16,297 bases of DNA from Fimenecus sp045631075 (GCA_045631075.1 JAZQUC010000104.1:1-16297); one strand, 5' to 3'; counted from the first letter of the stretch, positions 6,361 through 13,361 are shown. The notes: generated by a model from the sequence alone, not told the origin. Numbers and translations are program-made.

Positions 6361-7122
6361 TTGAAAAGAGTATTATCTGTTTTATTATCACTTGTTATTG
6401 TGATAATGAGTACAGTTTGTGTTACTGCAAAAGAGACAATAAAAGGTGATTTTAACGGTGACGAAAAAGTGTCGGCAATAGATGCCCGTGAAATTCTTAT
6501 GGTTTCAGCAGGAAATAAAACTGCTACAAAAGACCAAATCTCAAATTGTGATATAGACGGAAATGGGAAACTCTCTGCTGTTGATGCACGAAAGATTTTA
6601 AGATATGTTGCAGGACTTGAAAAACTTGAACAGGACAAGCACGAAACTATTGAAATGCAGATGACTGCAATTATTGAAAAAGAATTTCTGCGACTGCTTA
6701 ACGCAGAAAGAGTGCGTATAGGAAGAAATCCGTTAGTAAAAAATGAAACTTTGACAAAGGCGGCTATGGTAAGGGCACAGGAAAACATTACTTCCCTTTC
6801 CCACACAAGACCAAACGGAAATTCTTTTTCAGATATTCTTAAAAATGAATTTACATATGAATATGAATGGTCAGGAGAAAATCTGGCTTATGTAATTACA
6901 GGACCACATTCAAGCACGGATTATTCAGTAGCATTTACTGAACAGTCACTTAAAGACCTGGCAAAGAAATTTTATGATATGTTTGCAGATGACGCACCTC
7001 ATTATAATAATATGACAAGAGATTATTTTGAAGAAATAGGCGTGGGTATAGCATTCTACAAGAATGAAAGCAAAAAAACGATAAAAGTTGTATGCAGTAA
7101 TCTTTATGCTACACCAAAATAA
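6361..7122 (+). CDS. Secreted dockerin and CAP (SCP/YkwD-like) domain protein
   Basis: Predicted secreted protein of 253 residues. A signal peptide covers about 1-23 (MKRVLSVLLS then a hydrophobic run to VCVTA). A type I dockerin follows at about 28-86, with two Ca-binding loops: Asp30-Asn32-Asp34-Asp41 (DFNGDEKVSAID) and Asp64-Asp66-Asn68-Asp75 (DIDGNGKLSAVD). A CAP domain fills about 104-250, with LLNAERVRIGRNPL, His148 (LSHTRPNG), Glu173 (GENLAY), His214 (APHYNNM) and EIGVGIAF. Dockerins dock proteins onto cohesin scaffoldins; CAP domains in bacteria have poorly defined extracellular roles, so the substrate is unknown. TTG 6361 was chosen because GGTG at 6351-6354 precedes it and it starts the signal peptide cleanly; GTG at 6349 or 6352 is possible. 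Dockerin before the enzyme-like domain, and insertion between noc and soj, are both unusual. Confidence 0.88.
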   Translation: MKRVLSVLLSLVIVIMSTVCVTAKETIKGDFNGDEKVSAIDAREILMVSAGNKTATKDQISNCDIDGNGKLSAVDARKILRYVAGLEKLEQDKHETIEMQMTAIIEKEFLRLLNAERVRIGRNPLVKNETLTKAAMVRAQENITSLSHTRPNGNSFSDILKNEFTYEYEWSGENLAYVITGPHSSTDYSVAFTEQSLKDLAKKFYDMFADDAPHYNNMTRDYFEEIGVGIAFYKNESKKTIKVVCSNLYATPK

Positions 7123-7130
7123 AAAAATAA

Positions 7131-7167
7131 GAACATTCAGGCAAATAAAGTTTGAATGTTCATTTTT
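7131..7167 (+). terminator. Intrinsic terminator after the dockerin-CAP gene
   Basis: GAACATTCA (7131-7139) pairs perfectly with TGAATGTTC (7153-7161), nine pairs around a 13-base loop, followed by ATTTTTTA. The A-rich run before the stem could let it act in the reverse direction as well. It separates the dockerin-CAP unit from the parAB unit and directly adjoins parS at 7170. Confidence 0.85.
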
Positions 7168-7169
7168 TA

Positions 7170-7185
7170 TGTTTCACGTGAAACA
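7170..7185. promoter_or_regulatory. parS centromere site upstream of parA
   Basis: Second perfect TGTTTCACGTGAAACA palindrome, extended by one pair to 18 bp (7169-7186). It is intergenic, between the dockerin-CAP terminator and the parA promoter, about 110 bases upstream of that promoter. ParB loading here could also affect parA transcription through spreading, although that is inference. Confidence 0.95.
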
Positions 7186-7276
7186 TTTATTTTGGTAACT
7201 ACTGATTGCATATCGATTTTATCAGCAGATGCAAAAGTTTAATATATAAAATTATTGTTAAATTTGCGTTTTTTAC

Positions 7277-7305
7277 TTTAAATTTAATAATTAATGTGAT
7301 ATACT
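7277..7305 (+). promoter_or_regulatory. Probable parA operon promoter (extended -10)
   Basis: TATACT (7300-7305) preceded by TG one base upstream (TGATATACT, an extended -10). The -35 is weak: TTTAAA at 7277-7282 with a 17-base spacer. Predicted start near 7312, leaving a leader of about 55 bases. A small 6-bp hairpin in that leader (AAGTCA 7323-7328 with TGACTT 7337-7342, then TTT) could be a weak attenuator or chance. Confidence 0.5.
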
Positions 7306-7367
7306 TATACAAAATTGGGTAGAAGTCACATAAAAATGACTTTTTACTGTTTCGGAGTGGAAATTTT

Positions 7368-8135
7368 TTGGCAAAAGTTATTTCAATTATTAACCAAAAA
7401 GGCGGTGTGGGAAAAACTACAACTGCCGTCAGCCTTGCAGCCGCTGTAGGTGCAAAGGGGTATAAGGTTTTACTTGCAGATATTGACCCACAGGGTAATT
7501 CCACAAGTGGATTTGGTATCAACAAGAGAAAAATAGGTTTTTCTTCTTATGATGTGCTTGTGAAAGATATCAATGCTAATGATGCTGTTGTTAAGACAGA
7601 ATTCAAGAATGTTGATATTATGCCGGCATATCTTAATCTTGCAGGTGCAGAAGTTGAGCTTATTGAATTGGACAAGCGTGAAAGCCGACTTAAAATGGCT
7701 GTGGCACAGCTTTATGATAAATATGATTATATTTTCTTTGATTGTCCCCCTTCTCTCGGATTGATTACAATTAACGCACTTACTGCATCGGACACATTCC
7801 TTGTGCCTGTACAGTGTGAATTTTACGCACTTGAAGGATTGGCACAGCTTATGGCAACAGTCCGTCAGGTAAAAAGACTTTATAATCCGCATATTGAGCT
7901 TGAGGGTGTTTTACAGACAATGTATGACGGAAGACTTAATCTTACACAACAGGTTGTAACAGAAATCAAAAAGTTCTTTCCAAATAAAGTTTATAAAACA
8001 ACAATTCCAAGAAATGTAAGACTTTCAGAGGCACCGTCATTCGGTGAACCGATTATATATTATGATAAGAATTCCAAAGGTGCAGTTGCATATATGGATT
8101 TTGCCGAAGAATTCTTGTCACAGCAAAAGCGATGA
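7368..8135 (+). CDS. parA: Chromosome partitioning ATPase ParA/Soj
   Basis: ParA-family ATPase of 255 residues that binds DNA as an ATP dimer and, with ParB-parS, moves origins; in Firmicutes Soj also regulates DnaA. The deviant Walker A KGGVGKTT (11-18) with its signature Lys, DIDPQGN (38-44), and Walker B IFFDCPPSLG (122-131) are all intact. The C-terminal half contains PRNVRLSEAPSFGEPI, typical of the family. The start is TTG at 7368, giving MAKVISIINQ, preceded by GGAG at 7354-7357; no in-frame ATG is better. parB starts nine bases after the stop, so the two are co-transcribed. A perfect parS and a probable promoter lie upstream. Confidence 0.95.
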   Translation: MAKVISIINQKGGVGKTTTAVSLAAAVGAKGYKVLLADIDPQGNSTSGFGINKRKIGFSSYDVLVKDINANDAVVKTEFKNVDIMPAYLNLAGAEVELIELDKRESRLKMAVAQLYDKYDYIFFDCPPSLGLITINALTASDTFLVPVQCEFYALEGLAQLMATVRQVKRLYNPHIELEGVLQTMYDGRLNLTQQVVTEIKKFFPNKVYKTTIPRNVRLSEAPSFGEPIIYYDKNSKGAVAYMDFAEEFLSQQKR

Positions 8136-8144
8136 GGTGAAAAG

Positions 8145-9005
8145 ATGGCTAAAAAAGGTGGATTGGGCAGAGGTATGGATGCTCTTTTCCTTGATAATTC
8201 AGCAACAGGCAACGAAAATGGCAGTACAATGCTGAATATCAATGAGGTTGAGCCTAACAGAGACCAGCCAAGAAAAAATTTTAATGAAAATGCTCTTGAG
8301 GAGCTTGCAAAGAGTATAGAACAAAATGGTATTATTCAGCCTATACTTGTTCGTCCTATGGCTGACGGAAGCTATCAGCTTATCGCAGGTGAAAGACGTT
8401 GGCGTGCAGCTCGTATGGCAGGGCTTACAGAAGTTCCTGTTACAATAAGAGAAATGTCAGATGAAGAAGCAAGTATATTTGCTCTTATTGAAAACCTTCA
8501 ACGAGAAGATTTGAATCCAGTTGAAGAAGCAGAAGGACTTAAATCACTTATTGAATCATATGGCTTTACACAGGAAGAGGCAGCAGACAAGGTTGGCAAA
8601 TCAAGAACTGCTGTTACAAATAAATTGAGATTACTCAAACTCCCCTCACCTGTACGCAATTTGTTAGGTGATGGAAAAATCACAGCAGGTCATGCTCGTG
8701 CATTATTGGGACTTGACGAAGAAAAAGAAATGATGAAAATTGCTGAAACAATTGTTGCACAGGATTTATCTGTACGTCAGGTTGAAAAAATGGTTAAATA
8801 CGCTAATCAGGGTGAAAAACCAAAACCTAAAAAGCGTGATAAAAAGAGAGACCAGTATTACGATGAAGTTGAAATCGCACTTACAAATACTCTCGGTAGA
8901 AAAGTTAAGGTTTATTTGTCACCTTCAGGACACAAGGGAACTCTTGAATTTGAGTTTTTCGGCAAAGAAGACTTAACAAAACTCGCAAAAGAATTTGATA
9001 AATAA
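8145..9005 (+). CDS. parB: Chromosome partitioning protein ParB/Spo0J
   Basis: CTP-dependent DNA clamp of 286 residues that loads at parS, spreads, stimulates ParA and recruits SMC. The N-terminal GLGRGMDALF (7-16), which engages ParA in this family, is present. The CTPase region shows NRDQPRKNF (38-46), GERRWRAAR (82-90) and ENLQREDLNPVEEAE (116-130). A helix-turn-helix lies at about 132-156. Specificity positions are ParB-like: Arg144 in KSRTAVTNK and Gly172 in AGHARAL. A basic linker (about 221-237) leads to the C-terminal dimerisation domain. GAGGTG at 8133-8138 overlaps the parA stop and serves the ATG. The two parS palindromes in this window are its expected targets. Confidence 0.95.
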   Translation: MAKKGGLGRGMDALFLDNSATGNENGSTMLNINEVEPNRDQPRKNFNENALEELAKSIEQNGIIQPILVRPMADGSYQLIAGERRWRAARMAGLTEVPVTIREMSDEEASIFALIENLQREDLNPVEEAEGLKSLIESYGFTQEEAADKVGKSRTAVTNKLRLLKLPSPVRNLLGDGKITAGHARALLGLDEEKEMMKIAETIVAQDLSVRQVEKMVKYANQGEKPKPKKRDKKRDQYYDEVEIALTNTLGRKVKVYLSPSGHKGTLEFEFFGKEDLTKLAKEFDK

Positions 9006-9017
9006 GGTGGAGTAAAA

Positions 9018-10298
9018 ATGTTAGACATTAAATTTTTAAGAAATAACCCTGATGTGGTTAAGGAAAATATAAAGAAAAAATTTCAGGACGAAAAGCTTCC
9101 TTTGGTTGACAAGGTAATTGAGCTTGACGCTGAATACAGAGCAGCAAAGGGCAGAGCTGACGAGCTTCGTGGACTTCGTAACTCGGTAAGTAAAGAAATC
9201 GGTGGCCTTATGGCACAGGGTAAGCGTGAAGAAGCAGAAGTAGTTAAGCAAAAGGTTAAGGATATGGCTGACGAGCTGGCTTCTCTTCAGGTTAAAGAAG
9301 GTGAATTAGAAGCAGAAATCAGAAAGATTATGCTTGTAATTCCTAACATTATTGACGAAAGCGTTCCAATCGGTAAGGACGACAGTGAAAATGTTGAAAT
9401 TCAGCGTTACGGTGAACCTGTAACACCTGATTTTGAAGTTCCATATCATGTTGATATTATGGAAAATCTCAATGGTATTGACCTTGATAGTGCAAGAAAG
9501 ACAAGCGGTAACGGTTTCTACTATCTTTGTGGTGATATTGCAAGACTTCATTCAGCAATTCTCTCTTATGCAAGGGACTTTATGATTGACAGAGGCTTCA
9601 CATATTACATTCCACCATTTATGATTCGTAGCGATGTTGTTACAGGCGTTATGAGTTTTGCAGAAATGGAAAATATGATGTACAAAATCGAGGGTGAAGA
9701 CCTTTATCTTATCGGTACAAGCGAACATTCAATGATTGGTAAGTTTATCGATACATTCACACCAGAAAACGAGCTTCCAAAAACACTTACAAGCTACTCC
9801 CCTTGCTTCCGTAAAGAAGTTGGTGCTCACGGTATTGAAGAACGCGGTGTTTACAGAATTCATCAGTTCGAAAAGCAGGAAATGATAGTTGTATGTAAGC
9901 CTGAAGACAGTATGAAATGGTACGATGTACTCTGGCAGAATTCAGTTGATTTCTTCCGTTCACTTGACATTCCTGTAAGAACACTTGAATGTTGTTCAGG
10001 TGACCTTGCTGACTTAAAGGTTAAGAGCTGTGACGTTGAAGCATGGAGCCCACGTCAGCAGAAATACTTTGAAGTTGGTTCATGTTCAAACCTTGGTGAT
10101 GCTCAGGCAAGACGCCTTGGTATCAGAGTTAAGGGCAAAGACGGAAACTATTTTGCACATACACTTAATAACACAGTTGTTGCTCCTCCAAGAATGTTGA
10201 TTGCATTCCTTGAAAACAATCTTAACGAAGATGGTAGCATCAATATTCCAAAGCCATTACAGATGTATATGGGCGGAAAGACAAAGATTGAAAAGTAA
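9018..10298 (+). CDS. serS: Serine--tRNA ligase
   Basis: Class II aminoacyl-tRNA synthetase of 426 residues that charges tRNA-Ser (and tRNA-Sec where present). The N-terminal long coiled-coil arm spans about 27-105 and grips the tRNA long variable arm. TSEH at 234-237 carries the serine-binding Thr and Glu. Motif 2 is FRKEVGAHGIEERGVYRIHQ (264-283) with Arg265. Motif 3 is PPRMLIAFLEN (400-410) with Arg402; the residues just before it read NNTVVAP instead of the more common GSGLAVG. It starts 12 bases after the parB stop with AAGGTGG as SD, and no T-box leader or terminator intervenes, so it probably belongs to the parAB transcript. Its codons lean towards those of highly expressed genes. Confidence 0.96.
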   Translation: MLDIKFLRNNPDVVKENIKKKFQDEKLPLVDKVIELDAEYRAAKGRADELRGLRNSVSKEIGGLMAQGKREEAEVVKQKVKDMADELASLQVKEGELEAEIRKIMLVIPNIIDESVPIGKDDSENVEIQRYGEPVTPDFEVPYHVDIMENLNGIDLDSARKTSGNGFYYLCGDIARLHSAILSYARDFMIDRGFTYYIPPFMIRSDVVTGVMSFAEMENMMYKIEGEDLYLIGTSEHSMIGKFIDTFTPENELPKTLTSYSPCFRKEVGAHGIEERGVYRIHQFEKQEMIVVCKPEDSMKWYDVLWQNSVDFFRSLDIPVRTLECCSGDLADLKVKSCDVEAWSPRQQKYFEVGSCSNLGDAQARRLGIRVKGKDGNYFAHTLNNTVVAPPRMLIAFLENNLNEDGSINIPKPLQMYMGGKTKIEK

Positions 10299-10325
10299 TC
10301 GCAAATTCAGAGAGGAATACACAAA

Positions 10326-11447
10326 ATGAAGAATAGTTTAATCAGAATTATCAGTGTTCTGTTAGCTGTTTCATTGATGGTATGCTCATTTGTTGGATGT
10401 AATAAGGAAGAGACTGAAACTCCTGACGAAAGCACAACAAAAACTCCAACAGAAGAGTTAACATCTGATACTGGCACAACAGAAGTTCCCGAAAATGTCA
10501 ATCCATTGACAGGAGTTGCTGATTTGTCGCAGGAAGCAATCGGAGCAAGACCAATTGCAATAATGGTTGAGAACTCACCTGCTGCGCGTCCACAATGGGG
10601 TATTACAACACCTGACATAGTTGTTGAAGGTGTTGCAGAAGGTGGAATTACACGAATGATGTGGATTTATGCCGATGCAAATAAAATTCCTGATAAAGTT
10701 GGTCCTGTAAGAAGTGCAAGACACGATTTTGTTGAACTTGCAAAAGGTATGAATGCAATATTCGTTCATTGGGGTGCAAGTGACGGTACAAAATACGGAC
10801 TTACACTTGGTTATCAGGCAATCAGAAACCTTGGTGTGAATAACATTGACGGTAAAAAGTACGAAGGATCATATTTCTTCAGAGATACAACAAGAAAAAC
10901 ATCAATTGAACATCGTGGAATCACAAAACAGACAGCAATCGAGAATGCTATTTCAAAGCTTGGTTATTCAACAAAAGCAACATCTGATAATTGGCAACCG
11001 TATAATGTGTCAGTTGACGGACAGGATGTAACATCAATTAACACAACAAATTGTTCACAAATTTCAGTAACTTTCTCAACAGGCTTTACTCATACCTTTA
11101 AATATGATACAATAGAGAAAAGATATTACAATTACCTTAATAATAAGGTTATGACAGATGGTAATAACGGAAAGTCAATGGCTGTTGAAAATGTGATAGT
11201 TCTTTATGTTCCTGTTACAACACTTAATACAAGCGCAGGACATAAGGAATGGAACTGGGATATTGGAAGTGGCGAAGGTTATTATGTTTCAAATGGTGTA
11301 GGTCAGGAAATTACCTGGTCAAAAGCAGGAAAGAGTGAACCATTGAAAATCCAGGATATGAATAATAATGAATTAACAATCAATCCAGGACAGAGTTGGA
11401 TAGGTATTGTTCCTGCAGGAAATAAAGGACTTACAACAGTTCAGTAA
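10326..11447 (+). CDS. DUF3048 (YerB-like) lipoprotein
   Basis: Predicted lipoprotein of 373 residues. The N-terminus has a basic start, a hydrophobic run and a lipobox FVGC with Cys25 as the lipidated residue. Residues about 26-58 form a Thr/Glu/Ser-rich spacer expected to extend from the membrane. The rest matches the DUF3048 family (YerB of Bacillus): NPLTGVADLSQEAIGARPIA, IMVENSPAARPQWGI, DIVVEGVAEGGITRMMWIY, VGPVRSARHDFVELA, and near the end NPGQSWIGIVP. Family function is not established; it is linked to the envelope only by location. It starts 27 bases after serS, with GAGAGG as SD, so it is likely co-transcribed. Confidence 0.9.
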   Translation: MKNSLIRIISVLLAVSLMVCSFVGCNKEETETPDESTTKTPTEELTSDTGTTEVPENVNPLTGVADLSQEAIGARPIAIMVENSPAARPQWGITTPDIVVEGVAEGGITRMMWIYADANKIPDKVGPVRSARHDFVELAKGMNAIFVHWGASDGTKYGLTLGYQAIRNLGVNNIDGKKYEGSYFFRDTTRKTSIEHRGITKQTAIENAISKLGYSTKATSDNWQPYNVSVDGQDVTSINTTNCSQISVTFSTGFTHTFKYDTIEKRYYNYLNNKVMTDGNNGKSMAVENVIVLYVPVTTLNTSAGHKEWNWDIGSGEGYYVSNGVGQEITWSKAGKSEPLKIQDMNNNELTINPGQSWIGIVPAGNKGLTTVQ

Positions 11448-11501
11448 ATTAATTTGTTTATGCTCCCCTGTTTGGGGTTACATAAAATGGAGGAAAAAAT
11501 T

Positions 11502-12272
11502 ATGAACAAAAAGATTTTAGCAGTAGCGCTTGCATTGTTGTTTGTTGTAACAGCATTCACAGCGTGTAAAAGCAAGTTGGATATGACAGAAATCAATGGT
11601 AATGAATATCCGCTTATGACAGACAAAGACGGTGAAACAGTTGTTAATGAGGAAAATCAGGTAGCTGTTCTTGTTACAGACCGTGAAGGCGAAGTTCTTA
11701 CATATGCTGATGGCGAAGACCAGACATATTGGCTTCAGTTAGATGGTGACTATGTATCAGACGATATGGTGCAGGGCAAATTATATAGATTTGGTGTGCC
11801 AAAGGGTTGGACAGGTAACAAATACGGTAGAGTAGAAAAGAATAAGACAGACGGTAACTGCTATATCAAGTTCACAACACATCAAAAGCTTGAAGATAAA
11901 GAAACACTTGAATCATATCTTGAAGCAATTGATTCAAATAACGATGCAGTTGCTGAAGCAATCAACGACCCTGTACAGTTGGCAGAACTTATCAAGAATA
12001 ACCCATCTTTTGCAAAATACAAAGATGGTAAATGTACAATTGAAAAATCAACAGGTACGATTTTTGGCGGAATCAGTGTTGAGATTCGTGTTTTCAAGAT
12101 AGTTGATAAAGATGAAAAGGTTATCCATTATGCAGAAAACTATTATTTCGTATCAGGTGAAACAGTATATTCAGTTGACTATGCTTGTGAAGGCGGAGAA
12201 GGTTATGATACAGATTTCAACTTCGCAAGTTATCTTGACAAAAACTTTAAATTCATTGAGCCAAAGAAATAA
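11502..12272 (+). CDS. Predicted lipoprotein of unknown function
   Basis: Predicted lipoprotein of 256 residues; I do not recognise the family. The signal MNKKILAVAL plus a hydrophobic run ends at the lipobox FTAC, with Cys22 modified. The mature part is acidic and appears to be built of beta strands: a region around 30-95 with repeated short strands (EYPLMTDKDG, QVAVLVTDREG, EVLTYADGED), a helical stretch near 126-170, then strands again (VEIRVFKIVDKDEKV, AENYYFVSGETVYSVDY). There is no catalytic motif I can name. ATG 11502 was chosen over an in-frame ATG at 11454 because it has a strong SD (GGAGG, 11489-11493) and gives a clean lipoprotein signal. It lies 54 bases after the DUF3048 gene and is followed by a strong terminator. 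Confidence 0.88.
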   Translation: MNKKILAVALALLFVVTAFTACKSKLDMTEINGNEYPLMTDKDGETVVNEENQVAVLVTDREGEVLTYADGEDQTYWLQLDGDYVSDDMVQGKLYRFGVPKGWTGNKYGRVEKNKTDGNCYIKFTTHQKLEDKETLESYLEAIDSNNDAVAEAINDPVQLAELIKNNPSFAKYKDGKCTIEKSTGTIFGGISVEIRVFKIVDKDEKVIHYAENYYFVSGETVYSVDYACEGGEGYDTDFNFASYLDKNFKFIEPKK

Positions 12273-12295
12273 AATAAAGTTCATATGAAAGATTT

Positions 12296-12326
12296 AACGG
12301 CAAGGATAACCCCTTGCCGTTTTTAT
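12296..12326 (+). terminator. Strong intrinsic terminator
   Basis: ACGGCAAGG (12297-12305) pairs perfectly with CCTTGCCGT (12312-12320) around a six-base loop, followed by TTTTTAT. One more A-T pair extends the stem. It closes the parA-parB-serS-lipoprotein transcription unit. Confidence 0.93.
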
Positions 12327-12350
12327 ATTTAAATTATAATTTGTAGGGAT

Positions 12351-12530
12351 ATGTGGCGAAGCCACAATGAAGTAAATCCTTGCGGATTTATGAAGTATCC
12401 TGACGGATATGAAGTAGCTTACGCTATGAAGTATGCTTACGGCATATTAAGGATTTGCTTCACTTCATATTTGTCGAAGACAAATACTTCATAATCGAAG
12501 ATTACTTCATATTGCGTAGCAATACTTCAT
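12351..12530. repeat. Head-to-head array of short hairpins with fixed 7-base spacers
   Basis: The spacer ATGAAGT occurs four times (12367, 12390, 12409, 12426), then its reverse complement ACTTCAT four times (12462, 12486, 12504, 12524). Between spacers lie hairpins whose stems all differ yet remain self-complementary: 12374-12389 (AAATCC/GGATTT), 12397-12408 (ATCC/GGAT), 12416-12425 (AGC/GCT), 12433-12445 (ATGC/GCAT), 12469-12485 (ATTTGTC/GACAAAT), 12493-12503 (AATC/GATT) and 12511-12523 (ATTGC/GCAAT). A further one at 12353-12365 (GTGGC/GCCAC) precedes the first spacer. Read on the strand where spacers are ACTTCAT, the seven inner loops are GNNA or GNA closed by C-G. A 16-base linker (12446-12461) joins the halves. 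No coding role; the function is unknown. Confidence 0.85.
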
Positions 12531-12568
12531 TATTTATCTGTATTTCTTATATGATAATGAAACTTTTC

Positions 12569-12649
12569 GTAGGGGTCGGCGTCCCCGACGACCCGTTGCT
12601 GGTTTATCTTTACACTTGTTACGGGCTGCCGAGGTCGTCAGCCCCTACA
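12569..12649. repeat. Inverted pair of TGTAGGGG-family repeats, copies 2 and 3
   Basis: Left copy 12569-12597 (CGTAGGGGTCGG to GACCCGT) and right copy 12621-12649, which is inverted (ACGGGCTGCC to CAGCCCCTACA). The right copy is almost identical, on the opposite strand, to 4466-4494. The left copy is a diverged relative that keeps GTAGGGG and CCCGT at its ends. About 23 bases separate them. Each copy can fold on itself, and the pair could form one larger stem, like a very small non-autonomous element. Confidence 0.8.
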
Positions 12650-13020
12650 TTCCAACCATATTGATTTTCTTATAATTGCAACGCAGTTCCAACGTTCTGC
12701 ACTCTGCACTTTGCGTTCTGTACTCATCCCGACAACCTCCAATTCATTGTGTTCTCCCCTGCTTAATCCTACAAATTGACCTTGAAATAAGGTGAAACAC
12801 TATATATAGTATGTCAAAAGAGATAATCGACATAAATTATTAAAAATGTTCAGTAAATATGCGAGTTTTCGACAAAATCAACAAAAACAGCCGAAAAGTT
12901 TAGGGAAAATTTAATAAAATAAAAAGTTTTTGACGAGCAATCAGATATCTTTTTGATAGAATGCACAAAGTAAAAAAAAATTTTTATTAAAAGTGCAAAA
13001 AAATGAATTTTTTATTAATA
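12650..13020. other. AT-rich non-coding stretch
   Basis: No credible gene. Small items only: CTGCACT in perfect tandem at 12697-12703 and 12704-12710, flanked by two CGTTCTG copies (12693 and 12714); the palindrome ACTATATATAGT at 12799-12810; and, from about 12969 to 13020, runs of A and T that lie just upstream of the 13026 promoter and could act as an UP element. I see nothing else definable. Confidence 0.6.
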
Positions 13021-13025
13021 AGTAC

Positions 13026-13054
13026 TTGAATTTTCAGGAATTAATTTGTATAAT
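13026..13054 (+). promoter_or_regulatory. Strong sigma-A type promoter for the structured leader and surface protein
   Basis: TTGAAT (13026-13031), exactly 17 bases, then a perfect TATAAT (13049-13054). The start point is predicted near 13061, right at the first leader hairpin. A- and T-tracts immediately upstream resemble an UP element. With the ideal SD of the downstream gene this points to high expression. Confidence 0.8.
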
Positions 13055-13060
13055 TGTTAT

Positions 13061-13331
13061 AACCATAGGAATGGTGTAATGGGTGAAGTGCCTAATTTTT
13101 TAGAAAGTGGCACTAAAAAGCCCATTAGTGATGCACATCCTAAGGTAATACTCGGGTGTGTATCATCAGTCTTCCGCCGTGGCTTATCTCAATTGATTAG
13201 CGGAAGCGGTGGAATGACAGTCCGGGTAAATTTGAGCACATTTGTCGAGCTCTGCGAGTATAGCATTAAGATTATACCGCTGGGTCAGAGAGTGAGTATT
13301 TGATGCTCCGTATCGCCTCTCCCGTGGCGAT
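13061..13331 (+). ncRNA. Candidate structured RNA leader, class not recognised
   Basis: About 270 bases with successive stems. H1: ACCAT/ATGGT (13062-13075). H2: outer AATGGG/CCCATT (13078-13083 with 13121-13126) and inner AGTGCC/GGCACT (13087-13092 with 13109-13114). H3: 11 pairs, 13130-13140 with 13154-13164. H4: CTTCCGC/GCGGAAG (13171-13177 with 13200-13206). Smaller ones: GAGC/GCTC (13234-13237 with 13249-13252) and GTATA/TATAC (13258-13277). H6: ATCGCC/GGCGAT (13312-13317 with 13326-13331). An alternative helix, TTTTTTAG (13096-13103) with CTAAAAAG (13113-13120), competes with inner H2. No T run follows, so transcription should continue into the CDS. I compared it by memory with common riboswitches and housekeeping RNAs and found no match. 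Confidence 0.6.
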
Positions 13332-13361
13332 GTAAAAACAATTATGGGGAACTATTTCATC

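Noticed and set aside
9006..9017. T-box leader for serS
   Set aside because: Only 12 bases separate parB and serS, far too short for a T-box, and no such motif is seen.
11465..11477. Terminator between the two lipoprotein genes (CCCC-TGTTT-GGGG)
   Set aside because: The stem has only four pairs and no T run follows; the two genes are probably co-transcribed.
12351..12530. CRISPR array
   Set aside because: The repeated unit is 7 bases, the intervals are self-complementary and of uneven length, orientation flips in the middle, and no cas genes are near.
12455..12664. Reading frame of 69 codons in the repeat region
   Set aside because: It runs through the hairpin array and the inverted repeat pair; the translation is an accident of the repeats.
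12930..12962. Second promoter TTGACG ... TAGAAT upstream of the leader
   Set aside because: The spacer is 21 bases, too long for a good sigma-A promoter, while a far better one lies at 13026-13054.
13046..13303. Reading frame of 85 codons across the structured leader
   Set aside because: Its start overlaps the -10 of the promoter, it has no SD, and the bases are explained by RNA stems; the protein has no family features.
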